DNA of 64,000 nt from Betaproteobacteria bacterium (GTDB lineage: Bacteria > Pseudomonadota > Gammaproteobacteria > Burkholderiales > Casimicrobiaceae): assembly GCA_016716425.1 (NCBI GenBank), contig JADJWJ010000020.1, forward strand, positions 407,569 to 471,568, given 5' to 3'. The position numbers and the translations under genes were made by a program. Positions 18,701 to 28,500 of the stretch are shown here, piece by piece; the stretch's first letter is position 1, and each line of letters begins with the position of its first letter. The notes under the pieces were generated by a model. The model was given only the letters and a program-made list of their open reading frames with translations, was not told the origin of the DNA and made no database searches.

Positions 18701-19933
18701 GTGCCCGGTCCGCTCGCCCACCTGACGGTCCTCGACCTGTCCCGCGTGCTCGCCGGGCCGTGGTGCACGCAGCTCTTCGCCGACCTGGGCGCGACCGTCA
18801 TCAAGGTCGAGCGCCCCGGGACCGGCGACGACACGCGCGCGTGGGCGCCGCCGTACCTCAAGGACGCACACGGCCACGACACGTCCGAGTCGGCCTACTA
18901 CCTCGCGTGCAACCGCGGCAAGCTGTCGGTCGCGATCGACTTCACGCGGCCGGAGGGGCGCGACCTCGTGCGCGACCTCGCGCAGCAGTGCGACGTGCTG
19001 ATCGAGAACTTCAAGGTTGGCGGGCTCGCGAAGTACGGGCTCGACTACCCGAGCCTGGCCGCACTCGACCCGAAGCTCGTCTACGCGTCGATCACGGGCT
19101 TCGGGCAGAACGGCCCCTACGCCGAGCGCGCCGGCTACGACTTCATCATCCAGGGCATGAGCGGGTTCATGAGCGTGACCGGCGAGTGCGACGACCTCCC
19201 CGGCGGCGGGCCGCAGAAGGCCGGCATCGCGATCACCGACATCGTGACCGGCATGTATGCGGCGGTCGCGATCCTCGCGGCGGTCGCGCACCGCGACCGC
19301 ACCGGCCGCGGCCAGCACGTCGACTGCGCGCTGCTCGACTCCGCCGTCGCGATGATGGCGGTCATGAACATGAACTACCTCGTCACCGGCGCGCCGCCCG
19401 GCCGTGTGGGCAACGCGCACCCGAACATCGTGCCGTACCAGGCGTTCGCGTGCGCCGACGGCCACCTGATCCTCGCCGTCGGCAACGACGGCCAGTTCGC
19501 GAAGTTCTGCGCCGCCGCCGGCGTTCCGGAATGGGCGGCCGACCCGCGCTTCACGAAGAACGTGGACCGCGTCCGCCATCGCGCCACGCTGGTGCCGATG
19601 GTCGCCGCGGTCGTGGCGACCCGGGCGCAGCACGACTGGCTCGTGGCGCTCGAGGAGGCGGGCGTGCCGTGCGGACCGATCAACCGGCTCGACGCCGTGT
19701 TCGCCGACCCGCAGGTGCAGGCCCGCGGGCTGCGGCTCGATCTGCCGCACGCACTCGCCGGCCGCGTGCCGCAGGTCGGCCCGCCGTTCAAGCTTTCCGG
19801 CACGCCGGCCGTCCCCAGGCGTCCACCACCGCTGCTCGCCGAGCACACGCGTGAGGTGCTGCGCGAGCGGCTCGGCCTCGCCGATGCGGCGATCGCGCGT
19901 CTGGCCGACGCTGGCATCGTGGGGCTCGGATGA
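18701..19933 (+). CDS. CaiB/BaiF family CoA transferase
   Basis: A 410-residue family III CoA transferase starting at a GTG 10 bases after pntB. Features: LTVLDLSRVLAGPWCTQLFADLGATVIKVE, the active-site Asp within ENFKVGGLAKYGLD, ITGFGQNGPY, and the central GTGRGQHVDCALLDS-like block. Such enzymes move CoA between organic acids (formyl/oxalyl, succinyl/malyl, carnitine and others); the substrate is not evident. The stop codon overlaps the first unit of a tandem repeat (19930-20078), a possible sign of 3'-end change by the repeat. Confidence 0.9.
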   Translation: MPGPLAHLTVLDLSRVLAGPWCTQLFADLGATVIKVERPGTGDDTRAWAPPYLKDAHGHDTSESAYYLACNRGKLSVAIDFTRPEGRDLVRDLAQQCDVLIENFKVGGLAKYGLDYPSLAALDPKLVYASITGFGQNGPYAERAGYDFIIQGMSGFMSVTGECDDLPGGGPQKAGIAITDIVTGMYAAVAILAAVAHRDRTGRGQHVDCALLDSAVAMMAVMNMNYLVTGAPPGRVGNAHPNIVPYQAFACADGHLILAVGNDGQFAKFCAAAGVPEWAADPRFTKNVDRVRHRATLVPMVAAVVATRAQHDWLVALEEAGVPCGPINRLDAVFADPQVQARGLRLDLPHALAGRVPQVGPPFKLSGTPAVPRRPPPLLAEHTREVLRERLGLADAAIARLADAGIVGLG

Positions 19934-20078
19934 GCGCCGCCGGGCCGTCCCAAGGCGCTCGCCCCCCGGGGGGGAGCGGCGCGCAGCGCCGCTCGGGGGG
20001 GGCCATGAGCGCCGCCGGGCCGTCCCAAGGCGCGCGCCCCCTGGGGGGGGCGGCGCGCAGCGCCGCTCGGGGGGGACC
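19930..20078. repeat. Two-copy tandem repeat (75 and 74 bp) with C/G runs
   Basis: Unit 1 spans 19930-20004 and unit 2 spans 20005-20078. Each starts with ATGAGCGCCGCCGGGCCGTC, has a CCCCCC/GGGGGGG run and a perfect stem such as GAGCGGCGC-gca-GCGCCGCTC, and ends in a G-run followed by CC or ACC. Unit 1 starts inside the stop codon context of the CoA transferase; unit 2 ends exactly at the ATG of the CPBP gene. C/G-run repeats of this kind are, from memory, frequent behind genes in Burkholderiales. Confidence 0.85.
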
Positions 20079-23000
20079 ATGACTTCCGGCACGATTGCTC
20101 TCGACCGCCGGCCCGCGTTCTGGGTCGCGTACGCGGTGGCCGCGCTCGCGTCGCTTGCCGTCGCGTGGCAACTTTTTCCGCATGCGATTCCGCTCGTCCA
20201 CCTCGACATCACGATGACGCGGGACGCGGCGATCGCCAGGGCCGAGGCGCTCGCGGCGGAACGCCGGTTGGCACCCGAGGGCGCGCGCACTGCGATCGTT
20301 TTCAACCACGACGAGTCCGCGCAGAGCTACGTCGAGCTCGAGGGCGGCGGCAAGGACGCGTTCGCCCGGCTGGTCGCGGGTGGTGCGTTTTCGCCCTATT
20401 GGTGGGACGTGCGGCTGTTCCGCCTGGGCAGCGTCGACGAGGTACTGATTCGCCTGCGGCCCAACGGCGCGCTCGACGGCTTCACGCGGCGCGTGGCCGA
20501 AGCGTACGTGCGCGACGCCGCGACGATGGCCCTGCCGCCGGAGGCGGCGCTGGCGCTCGCGCGCGAGCGCGCCGCGCGCGACTGGGAGGTGGACTTCGGG
20601 CCGTACACGCTGCTCGACCAGGCGCAGCAGACGCGACCGACCGGCCGCGTCGACCACAAGTTCGTGTTCGAGCGCTCGGACCGGATCGGCGACGCGCGCA
20701 TCAGGCTGCAGCTCGTGGTCACCGGCGACGAGTTGACGCAGGTGCGGCCGTTCGTCCATGTTCCGGAGAGCTTCGAGCGGCGCTTCGCCGAGATGCGCAG
20801 CGCGAACAAGGCGATCGCCGGCGTCGCGAGCCTGTCCGCGGGGGTGCTGTACGGCCTCATCGGCTGCGTGCTCGGCGCGCTGTGGCTGCTGCGGCAGCAC
20901 TGGCTCGTGTGGAAGCCGCCGCTGGTCGCCGGCCTGATCGTGGGTGGTCTCGTCGCCGCGACGATCCTCGCCAATGCGCCCGCCGCGTGGTTCGGATTTC
21001 CGACGACGCAGGACGCGACCACGTTCTGGCTGCGGCAATGGGGGATGGCGCTGCTGGTGTTCGTCGGCGGCGGGCTGGCGCTGGGCGAGGTGTTCATGGC
21101 CGCGGAAGGCCTGACGCGCCGCGCGTTCCCCGACCACCCGCAGCTGTGGCGGCTGTGGTCGCGCGAGGCGGGCGGCACGGTCGAGGTCCTCGGCCGGACG
21201 GCTGGCGGCTACCTGTTCGTGCCGCTCGAACTCGCGTTCATCGCCGTCTTCTACTTCGCGACCAACCGGTGGCTGGGCTGGTGGCAGCCGTCGGAGTCGC
21301 TCACCGATCCCAACATCCTGTCGTCGCTGGTGCCGGCGCTGACGCCGATCGCGATCTCGCTGCAGGCGGGGTTCATGGAGGAGTGCGTGTTCCGCGCGGT
21401 CCCGCTGGCGCTGGGTGCGCTCATCGGCGCGCGCTACGGCCGCCGCGGACTCGGCATCGCCATCGCATTCGTGCTGCAGGCGGTGATCTTCGGCGCCGCG
21501 CACGCGAACTATCCGGGCCTGCCGTCGTATTCGCGGCTGGTCGAGCTGCTGGCGCCGTCGCTGTTCTGGGCGGCGATCTTCCTGCGCTACGGGCTCCTGC
21601 CCACGATCCTGCTGCACGCCGTGTTCGACCTCGTGCTGATCTCGATCCCGCTGTTCCTGATCGACGCGCCCGGCGCGTGGGTGCAGCGCGCGCTGGTGAT
21701 CGCGGCGGGCCTCCTGCCGGCCGCGGTCGTCCTCGGGTGGCGCGCGCGGCAGGCGGGGTGGCTCGCGCTGCCCGCGACGCTGCGCAATGGCGCGTGGCAG
21801 CCGCGCGTGCCGGCGCCGGTCGCACCCGAGCGCGCTGCCGTCGCGGGCGCGATCGGCACGCGCGCGGCGTTGCTGCAGCGCGCGCTGCCGGGGGTCGGCG
21901 CCGCCGGACTCGTGGCGTGGATCGCGTTCACGCCGTTCGTCGCGGACGCGCCGCCGCTCGCGATCGGCCGCGCCGAGGCCGAGGCGGCGGCGGCGGCGGA
22001 GATCGCCGCGCGCGGCGCGGCGCTCGGCCCCGAGTGGACGCGCCGCTCGCTGCCGGCTGTCGCGCTCGACAGTCCGGCGCAGCGCCAGTGGCACGCGTTC
22101 GTGTGGCGCGAGGCCGGCCCCGCGCAGTATCGCGCGCTGGTCGGCGACGTGCTGGCGCCCCCGGTGTGGGAAGTGCGCTTCGCGCGCTTCGACGGCGACG
22201 TCGCCGAGCGCGCGGAGGAATGGCGGGCGACCGTCGCCGGCAACGGCCGCGTGCGCAGCGTCGTGCACCGGCTGCCGGAAGGCCGCGCCGGCGCCATGCT
22301 CGAGCGCGACGCGGCGCAGGCGCTGGCCGCCGACGCGCTGCAGAAGCGTCTCGGCCTGTCCGCCGCCGCGCTCGCGCCCCGCGTGGCGGAACAGGAAAAG
22401 CGGCCCGCGCGCCGCGACTGGAGCTTCGCGTGGGCGAACCCCGCGGTGGCGGTCGGCGGCGGCGGCGAGGCGCGCGTGCAGGTCGTGGTCGCCGGCGACG
22501 AGGTCGTGCTGTCCGGGCACTCGCTGTTCGTCCCCGAGGCGTGGCAGCGTGCCGATGCCGAGCGGGAGGGCCGACGGCAGAACCTCAAGATCGCCGGCTT
22601 CGCGCTGGTCTTGCTGCTCGCGGTAGCGGCGCTGGTCTACGCGGTCATGGCGTGGAGCCGCGGATCCTGCGACCGGCGCGCGTTCTGGTGGGTCGCCGCG
22701 CTGACGCTCGCGATGTCGGTGGTCGGCGCCGCGAACAACTGGCCGACGGTCGCGATGCAGTTGCGCACCACGGAGCCGATCGCGACCCAGCTGACACTCA
22801 CGGTGCTCGGCACGCTCGCCGGCGGCGTCGTGCTCGCGCTGCTGGTTGGGCTGCTGGCGGGCGTCGGCGCGCACTACGCGCGCGCGCAGGTGGCATCGCG
22901 CCTCGCCGGGAGGCTGCCTGCGTGGCTCGCCGGCGTCGCCGCGGCGTGTGCGACCGCCGGCATTGCCGCAGCGCTGGCGGCGCTCGTGCCGCAAACGCTG

Positions 23001-23465
23001 CCGCAGTGGCCGGATACAAAGCTCGTCGCAGGGGCGTGGCCGTGGGTGGGCGCGCTGACGGCGGGCCTCGCGTTCGTCCCGGCGCTGGCGGTCACGCTGT
23101 TCCTGCTCGCCGTCGTAGACCGCGCCACGGTCGGCTGGACGCGGCGGATCGCGCTGGCGGCGCTGGTGCTCGTCGGCATCGGCGTCGCGCTGGCAATCGT
23201 CGCCGGGCGCGACGCCGGCCACGCGCTGCTGCAGGGCGGCGTCGAGGGCCTCGTCGCGCTGGCGATGGCGTGGCTGGTGCTGCGCTACGACCTGCGCGCC
23301 GTGCCCGCGTTCGTCGCGACCGGCATCGTCCTGGAAGCGGGCAGGACCGCAGCGCTCGCCGGCACCGCGACGGCGTGGGCGCTCGTCGCGCTCGCGACGG
23401 TGGTGACGGTCGCGTTCGCGTGGGCGGCGACGCGCTGCGTCGCGCCGGCCCGCGCTCCGGCGTAG
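20079..23465 (+). CDS. Large CPBP-family intramembrane metalloprotease with duplicated exported domain
   Basis: A 1,128-residue membrane protein. The CPBP (CAAX protease/Abi, PF02517-type) core lies near residues 425-525: EECVFR with Glu434/Glu435 and Arg439, His475 in GAAHANYP, and His513 in LLHAVFDL. Ahead of it is one hydrophobic anchor (about 8-30), then an exported domain of about 210 residues ending in PFVHVPESFERRFAEMRSA, then several helices. After the core, residues of about 615-830 repeat this plan: a helix, RAEAEAAAAAEIAARGAAL, a related domain ending in SLFVPEAWQRADAER, then about ten more helices. CPBP proteases cleave in or near the membrane. No target is indicated. The tandem repeat just before the start makes the ATG at 20079 the natural start. 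Confidence 0.85.
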   Translation: MTSGTIALDRRPAFWVAYAVAALASLAVAWQLFPHAIPLVHLDITMTRDAAIARAEALAAERRLAPEGARTAIVFNHDESAQSYVELEGGGKDAFARLVAGGAFSPYWWDVRLFRLGSVDEVLIRLRPNGALDGFTRRVAEAYVRDAATMALPPEAALALARERAARDWEVDFGPYTLLDQAQQTRPTGRVDHKFVFERSDRIGDARIRLQLVVTGDELTQVRPFVHVPESFERRFAEMRSANKAIAGVASLSAGVLYGLIGCVLGALWLLRQHWLVWKPPLVAGLIVGGLVAATILANAPAAWFGFPTTQDATTFWLRQWGMALLVFVGGGLALGEVFMAAEGLTRRAFPDHPQLWRLWSREAGGTVEVLGRTAGGYLFVPLELAFIAVFYFATNRWLGWWQPSESLTDPNILSSLVPALTPIAISLQAGFMEECVFRAVPLALGALIGARYGRRGLGIAIAFVLQAVIFGAAHANYPGLPSYSRLVELLAPSLFWAAIFLRYGLLPTILLHAVFDLVLISIPLFLIDAPGAWVQRALVIAAGLLPAAVVLGWRARQAGWLALPATLRNGAWQPRVPAPVAPERAAVAGAIGTRAALLQRALPGVGAAGLVAWIAFTPFVADAPPLAIGRAEAEAAAAAEIAARGAALGPEWTRRSLPAVALDSPAQRQWHAFVWREAGPAQYRALVGDVLAPPVWEVRFARFDGDVAERAEEWRATVAGNGRVRSVVHRLPEGRAGAMLERDAAQALAADALQKRLGLSAAALAPRVAEQEKRPARRDWSFAWANPAVAVGGGGEARVQVVVAGDEVVLSGHSLFVPEAWQRADAEREGRRQNLKIAGFALVLLLAVAALVYAVMAWSRGSCDRRAFWWVAALTLAMSVVGAANNWPTVAMQLRTTEPIATQLTLTVLGTLAGGVVLALLVGLLAGVGAHYARAQVASRLAGRLPAWLAGVAAACATAGIAAALAALVPQTLPQWPDTKLVAGAWPWVGALTAGLAFVPALAVTLFLLAVVDRATVGWTRRIALAALVLVGIGVALAIVAGRDAGHALLQGGVEGLVALAMAWLVLRYDLRAVPAFVATGIVLEAGRTAALAGTATAWALVALATVVTVAFAWAATRCVAPARAPA

Positions 23466-23474
23466 GCGAAGTCC

Positions 23475-23710
23475 CCCTCACCCCAGCCCTCTCCCCTGCG
23501 GGGAGAGGGAGGCCGATGGCGAGCGTCGTGCGGACGAGCGCGCGGAGCGCAAGGACGGTCGCGGGCAATTCACAACCGTCCGCATGGGTTTTCAGCCGGC
23601 ACGCGCGCGCTACCGAGCGAGCCGCGAAGCGGCGGCGATCGGCGCGCTTCGTTGCCTTTGCTACGCGGAAGGCGCCCGGCCGCCCGAAGCCATCCGCGCT
23701 GACTGCTTTC
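23475..23710. repeat. Dispersed intergenic repeat, copy B
   Basis: Fills the gap between two convergent genes. It begins with CCCTCACCCCAGCCCTCTCC and a perfect 10-bp hairpin (23487-23496 with 23500-23509, loop TGC), runs through the block shared with copy A (GCACGCGCGCGCTACCGAGC, GCGATCGGCGCGCTTCGT), and ends with TTTGCTACGCGGAAGGCGCC and CCGCGCTGACT, next to the terminator hairpin of the minus-strand gene. Confidence 0.7.
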
Positions 23711-23712
23711 GG

Positions 23713-23749
23713 CCGACAGTTTCACGCGCAGTTTGCGTGAAACTGTCGG
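23713..23749. terminator. Perfect 15-bp hairpin between convergent genes
   Basis: Stem 23713-23727 with 23735-23749 (arm CCGACAGTTTCACGC), 7-base loop. It lies 3 bases past the stop of the minus-strand binding-protein gene and after the CPBP gene, so it can act on both. No U-tract, so the mechanism is uncertain. Confidence 0.6.
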
Positions 23750-23752
23750 ACG

Positions 23753-25360
23753 TCACTTCAGTGTTGCCCAGTAGGGCGTGACGAAGTTGTCGGCCCGGTG
23801 CGGCACGCTGAAGTTGCCGCGCGATGCCCACGGGATCACCTGCCGGTGCAGCGGGATCAGGTTCACCTCGGCGTTCTGCGCGGAGAGTGCCTCGCGGATC
23901 TGCGCCAAGCGCTCCGGCTGGTTCATGTTGACCTTCACCTTGGCGGTGAGCTCGTCCACCTTGGCGTTCGAGTAGCGGCCGTAGTTGAAGTCGCCGTCGC
24001 CCTTGCCGTTCCACGTGGACAACACCGGCTGCAGCGTGAAGATGCCGTCGGTCGACGCGCCGCCCCAACCCAGCATGTAGATGCTGGTGTCGGTCTTCTC
24101 GAGCTTCGGGAAGTACAGTGCGCGCGGCATCGCGTTGACCCTGGTCGCGACCCCGACCTGCGACCACATCGCGGCGATCGCCTGGCAGATCCGCTCGTCG
24201 TTCACGTAGCGGTTGTTCGGGCAGTCGAGCGTGACCTCGAAGCCGCTCGGGTAGCCGGCGTCCGCCAGCAGCTTCTTCGCGCGGTCCCGGTCGAAGGGCA
24301 GCCGGCGCTCGATCTCGGGCGTGGACGTCACCGGCGACGGCAGGATCGCGCCGGTCGGCCGCGACAGGCCGCGCATCGTGTTCTTCTGGATGGCGTCGAT
24401 GTCGATCGCGTGGTAGAGCGCCTGCCGGACGCGCACGTCCTTCAGCGGGTTCTTGCCCTTGACGCTCGAGTACAGGAGTTCGTTGCGCGCCTGGTCCATG
24501 CCGAGGAACACGATGCGGTTCTCGACCCCTTCGATCACCTTGATGTTCGGCGTCTGCGCGAGCCGCGGCACGTCCTGCGGCGGCGGGTCGTTGATGAGGT
24601 CGACCTCGCCCGAGATGAGCGCGGCCACGCGGGTCGCGTCGGACACGATCGGCGTGTAGACGACGTCGTCGATGTTGCCGTCGAAGAGCCCCGCCTTGAT
24701 GCCCCACCAGTCCGGGTTCTTCTTCAGCACCGTCTTCACGTCCGGCTGCCGCGACACCAGCGCGTACGGCCCGGTGCCGTTGGCCGCGCGCGCGGTGATC
24801 ATGTCCTCCTTCGCCGCGAAGTTCTGCGGCTTCTGGCAGCGGTTCTTCTCGCACCACGCCTTCGACATGATGTTGATCGTCGCGACGTGCTCCAGCATGA
24901 TCGGGTTGGGACCGTTGGTCGTGAACTCGACCGTGAGGTCGTCGATCTTCTTCGGCACGCCCGCCGCGTTCGCGTACGCGCGCAGCTGCGACGTGTCGGC
25001 CTTCGCCCGCTCGTAGCTGAAGAGGACGTCGTCGGCGCTGAACGGCGTGCCGTCGTGGAACTTCACGCCGGGCCGCAGCTTGAAGCGCCACGTCGTCGGG
25101 TTGACCTGCGTCCAGGACTCGGCCAGCGACGGGATGAGGCCCAGGTTCTTGTCGCGCTGGACCAGGAACTCGTAGACCAGGCTGTTGACGTTGTTGGTCA
25201 GCCCCTCGTTCTGCGAGTGCGGATCCGTCGTCTGCATGTCGCCGCGGCCGGCCCAGCGCAGCGTGACCGCGTCGGCGGCGAGTGCCGCAAAGCCGAGCAG
25301 GGCGGCGAGCGCCGCGGTGGCAAGCGCGCGGCGGGGCGGGCGTGTGGCGGATGCATGCAT
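23753..25360 (-). CDS. ABC transporter substrate-binding protein, family 5 (oligopeptide/dipeptide type)
   Basis: A 535-residue periplasmic receptor (SBP_bac_5). A signal peptide ends near ALAADA; the mature part shows LRWAGRGDMQTTDPHS, the family signature region LAESWTQVNPTTWRFKLRPGV, KFHDGTPFSADDV, and DVRVRQALYHAIDIDAI. It would feed peptides or similar solutes to a Dpp/Opp-type importer, but no permease or ATPase genes are next to it, so it is an orphan receptor here. I took the first ATG at 25360, giving MHASATRPPRR. The gene is divergent from hrpA. Confidence 0.92.
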   Translation of the reverse strand: MHASATRPPRRALATAALAALLGFAALAADAVTLRWAGRGDMQTTDPHSQNEGLTNNVNSLVYEFLVQRDKNLGLIPSLAESWTQVNPTTWRFKLRPGVKFHDGTPFSADDVLFSYERAKADTSQLRAYANAAGVPKKIDDLTVEFTTNGPNPIMLEHVATINIMSKAWCEKNRCQKPQNFAAKEDMITARAANGTGPYALVSRQPDVKTVLKKNPDWWGIKAGLFDGNIDDVVYTPIVSDATRVAALISGEVDLINDPPPQDVPRLAQTPNIKVIEGVENRIVFLGMDQARNELLYSSVKGKNPLKDVRVRQALYHAIDIDAIQKNTMRGLSRPTGAILPSPVTSTPEIERRLPFDRDRAKKLLADAGYPSGFEVTLDCPNNRYVNDERICQAIAAMWSQVGVATRVNAMPRALYFPKLEKTDTSIYMLGWGGASTDGIFTLQPVLSTWNGKGDGDFNYGRYSNAKVDELTAKVKVNMNQPERLAQIREALSAQNAEVNLIPLHRQVIPWASRGNFSVPHRADNFVTPYWATLK

Positions 25361-25518
25361 GGCGTGACCTCCGGATGTCGGGGCGGGCGCGCGTTTCCGG
25401 CCGGCGCCCGCAAGGGGCGAATGATACTGAAACCGCGGACGCGCGCGGTAGAATTCGCGCCGCTCCACCTCCACGTCCACCGCCGCCGGCCGCTGCCGGC
25501 CCGCCGCCGCGATTCCCG

Positions 25519-28500
25519 ATGGCAATCCCGTACGACGAACTCGCCGCGCGCCTGCCGCTCGCCATGGCCGCGGACGCCGCGCGCCTTGCCCGGCGCCTGC
25601 AGGCCGCCCGCTCGCGCCGGGCGCCCGCGACGGAATGGGCGCGGATCGCCGCCGACGTCGAGACGGCGGTGGCGCGTTGCGCCGCGCGCGCCGGCGGGAC
25701 GCCGAGGTTCGCGTTTCCGCCGGAGCTCCCCGTCGCGCAGCGCGCCGGCGAGATCGAGCGTGCGATCCGCGCGCACCCGGTCGTGATCGTCTGCGGCGAG
25801 ACCGGCTCCGGCAAGACGACGCAACTCCCGAAGATCTGCCTCGCCGCCGGCCGCGGCGTCCGCGGCCTCGTCGGCCACACGCAGCCGCGGCGCATCGCCG
25901 CGCGCGCGGTGGCCGCGCGCATCGCGCACGAGATGGGCGAAGCCGTCGGCGGCGCGGTCGGCTACAAGGTCCGCTTCACCGACCACACGCGCCCCGACGC
26001 GTACGTGAAGCTGATGACCGACGGCATCCTGCTCGCCGAGACGCAGGGCGACCGCGACCTCCTCGCGTACGACACGATCATCGTCGACGAGGCGCACGAG
26101 CGCAGCCTCAACATCGACTTCCTGCTGGGCTATCTGAAGCAGTTGCTCGCGCGGCGGCCGGACATGAGGCTGGTCATCACGTCGGCCACGCTCGACGCCG
26201 ACCGCTTCGCGCGGCACTTCGGCGCCGCCGACGCGCCGGCGCCGGTGATCGAGGTGTCCGGACGCACGTACCCGGTGGAGATCCGGTACCGGCCGCTGGC
26301 CGGCGGCGACGTCGGCGCCGCCGACCCGGCGCAGGAGGCGGACGACGAGGAGGATCTGGAGGAGGCGATCGTCGGCGCGGCGGAGGACCTGTGGCGCGCC
26401 GGTCCCGGCGACATCCTCGTGTTCCTGCCGGGCGAGCGGGAGATCCGCGAGACCGGCGACCTGCTGCGCCGTGGGCTCGCGCACCGGCCCTACGCGCGCG
26501 ACGTCGAGGTCCTGCCGCTGTTCGCGCGCCTGTCGGTGGCCGACCAGCAGCGGGTGTTCGCGCCGTCCGCGGGGCGCCGGATCGTGCTCGCGACCAACGT
26601 CGCCGAGACGTCGCTGACGGTGCCCGGCATCCGCTACGTGATCGACACCGGCCTCGCGCGCGTCAAGCGCTACAGCGTGCGCAACAAGACCACGCTGCTC
26701 GCGATCGAGAAGGTGTCGCGCGCGGCGGCCGACCAGCGCGCCGGCCGCTGCGGCCGCGTGCAGGACGGCATCTGCGTGCGCCTGTACGCCGAGGCCGACT
26801 ACGCGGCGCGCCCCCGCTTCACGGACCCGGAGATCCTGCGCTCGTCGCTCGCGGCGGTGATCCTGCGCATGGCCGCGCTCGGGCTGCCCGACGTCGCGGC
26901 GTTCCCGTTCGTCGAGGCGCCGTCGCCGCGCGCGGTTGCCGATGGCTACCAGTTGCTGCAGGAACTGTCCGCCGTCGACGAGCAACGCGCGCTGACGCCC
27001 CTCGGCCGCGAGCTCGCGCGGCTGCCGCTCGACCCGCGCATCGGCCGCATCGTCGTCGCTGCGCGCGACGGCGGCTGCCTGCCGGAGGCGCTGGTCATCG
27101 CGAGCGCGCTCGCGGTCCCCGACCCGCGCGAGCGCCCGCTCGAGCGGCAGCAGGCAGCCGACCAGGCGCACTTGAAGTTCCGCGACGAGCGCTCCGACTT
27201 CCTGTCGCTGGTCGCGCTGTGGGAGTTCTTCGCGGACCTCGCCGCGCAGAAGCTCCCGCACCGGCGGCAGGTCGACGCGTGCCGCGCGCAGTTCGTCTCG
27301 TTCCTGCGGCTGATCGAATGGCGGGACGTCCACCGCCAGCTCGTCGCCACGCTGGAGGAGGCGGGGTGGAAGTGGCCGCAGGCGCTGCCGGCGACGATCG
27401 ACGCGGCGCGCTACGCCGCCGTGCACAAGGCGCTGCTCGCCGGATTGCTCGGCAACGTCGGCGTCAAGGCGGACGCCGAAGCGCACTACCTCGGCACCCG
27501 CGGCCTCAAGTTCTACCTGCACCCGGGCTCGGGGCTGGCGCGCCGCGGCACGCGCTGGCTGCTCGCGGCCGAGCTGACGGAGACTTCGCGCCTGTTCGCC
27601 CGCTGCGCCGCGCGCATCGAGCCCGAGTGGATCGAGGAGGTTGCCGGCGACCGGGTCACGCGCGACTGGTTCGAGCCGCACTGGGAACGCAAGCGCGGTG
27701 AAGTCGTCGCGAGCGAGCGCGTGCAGCTCTACGGCCTGACGCTGGTGGCACGCCGCGCGGTGTCCTTCGGCCGCGTCGACCCGAAGGCCGCGCGCGACGT
27801 GTTCATCCGCGAGGCGCTGGTGCCGGGCGAGCTCGACACGAAGGGCGCGTTCCTCGCGCACAACCGCGCGCTGGTCGCCGATGTGGCGGAGCTCGAGCAC
27901 AAGGCGCGGCGGCAGGACGTTCTCGTCGACGACGCGGCGATCGCCGCGTTCTACGACGAGCGCATTCCGGCCGGCGTGCACTCGGCGGTCACGTTCGAGC
28001 GCTGGCGCGCGGAGGCCGAGCGCCGCGACCCGCGCGGCCTCTTCCTGACCCGCGAATACCTGATGCGCCATGCGGCGGAGTCCGTCACCGGCGACCTGTA
28101 CCCGGAGACGCTCGACGTGGCCGGGACGGCGCTTGCGCTCAGGTACCGGTTCGCGCCCGGGCATCCGCAGGATGGCCTCACGCTGACGGTGCCGCTGCCG
28201 CTGCTGAACCAGCTGCCCGACGCGCAGCTCACGTGGCTAGTGCCCGGCATGGTGCGCGAAAAGGTCGCGCACTACCTGAAGTCGCTGCCGAAGTCGCTGC
28301 GCCACCGCGCGACGCCGGTGCCCGAAGTGGTGACGGCGTTCCTCGAAGCGCACTCTGCCGGCGACGTGCCGCTGCCCGAGGCCTTGCGCGCGTTTCTCGA
28401 GGCACGGCTTCCCGCGTCGATACCGACCGACGTGTGGCGTGACGCCGAGCTGCCCGTCCACCTCGCGGTCAACGTGGCGGTCGTCGACGCGGCCGGCCGC

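Noticed and set aside
19930..20078. CRISPR-like tandem repeat
   Set aside because: Only two adjacent units, no spacers between them and no cas genes in the window.
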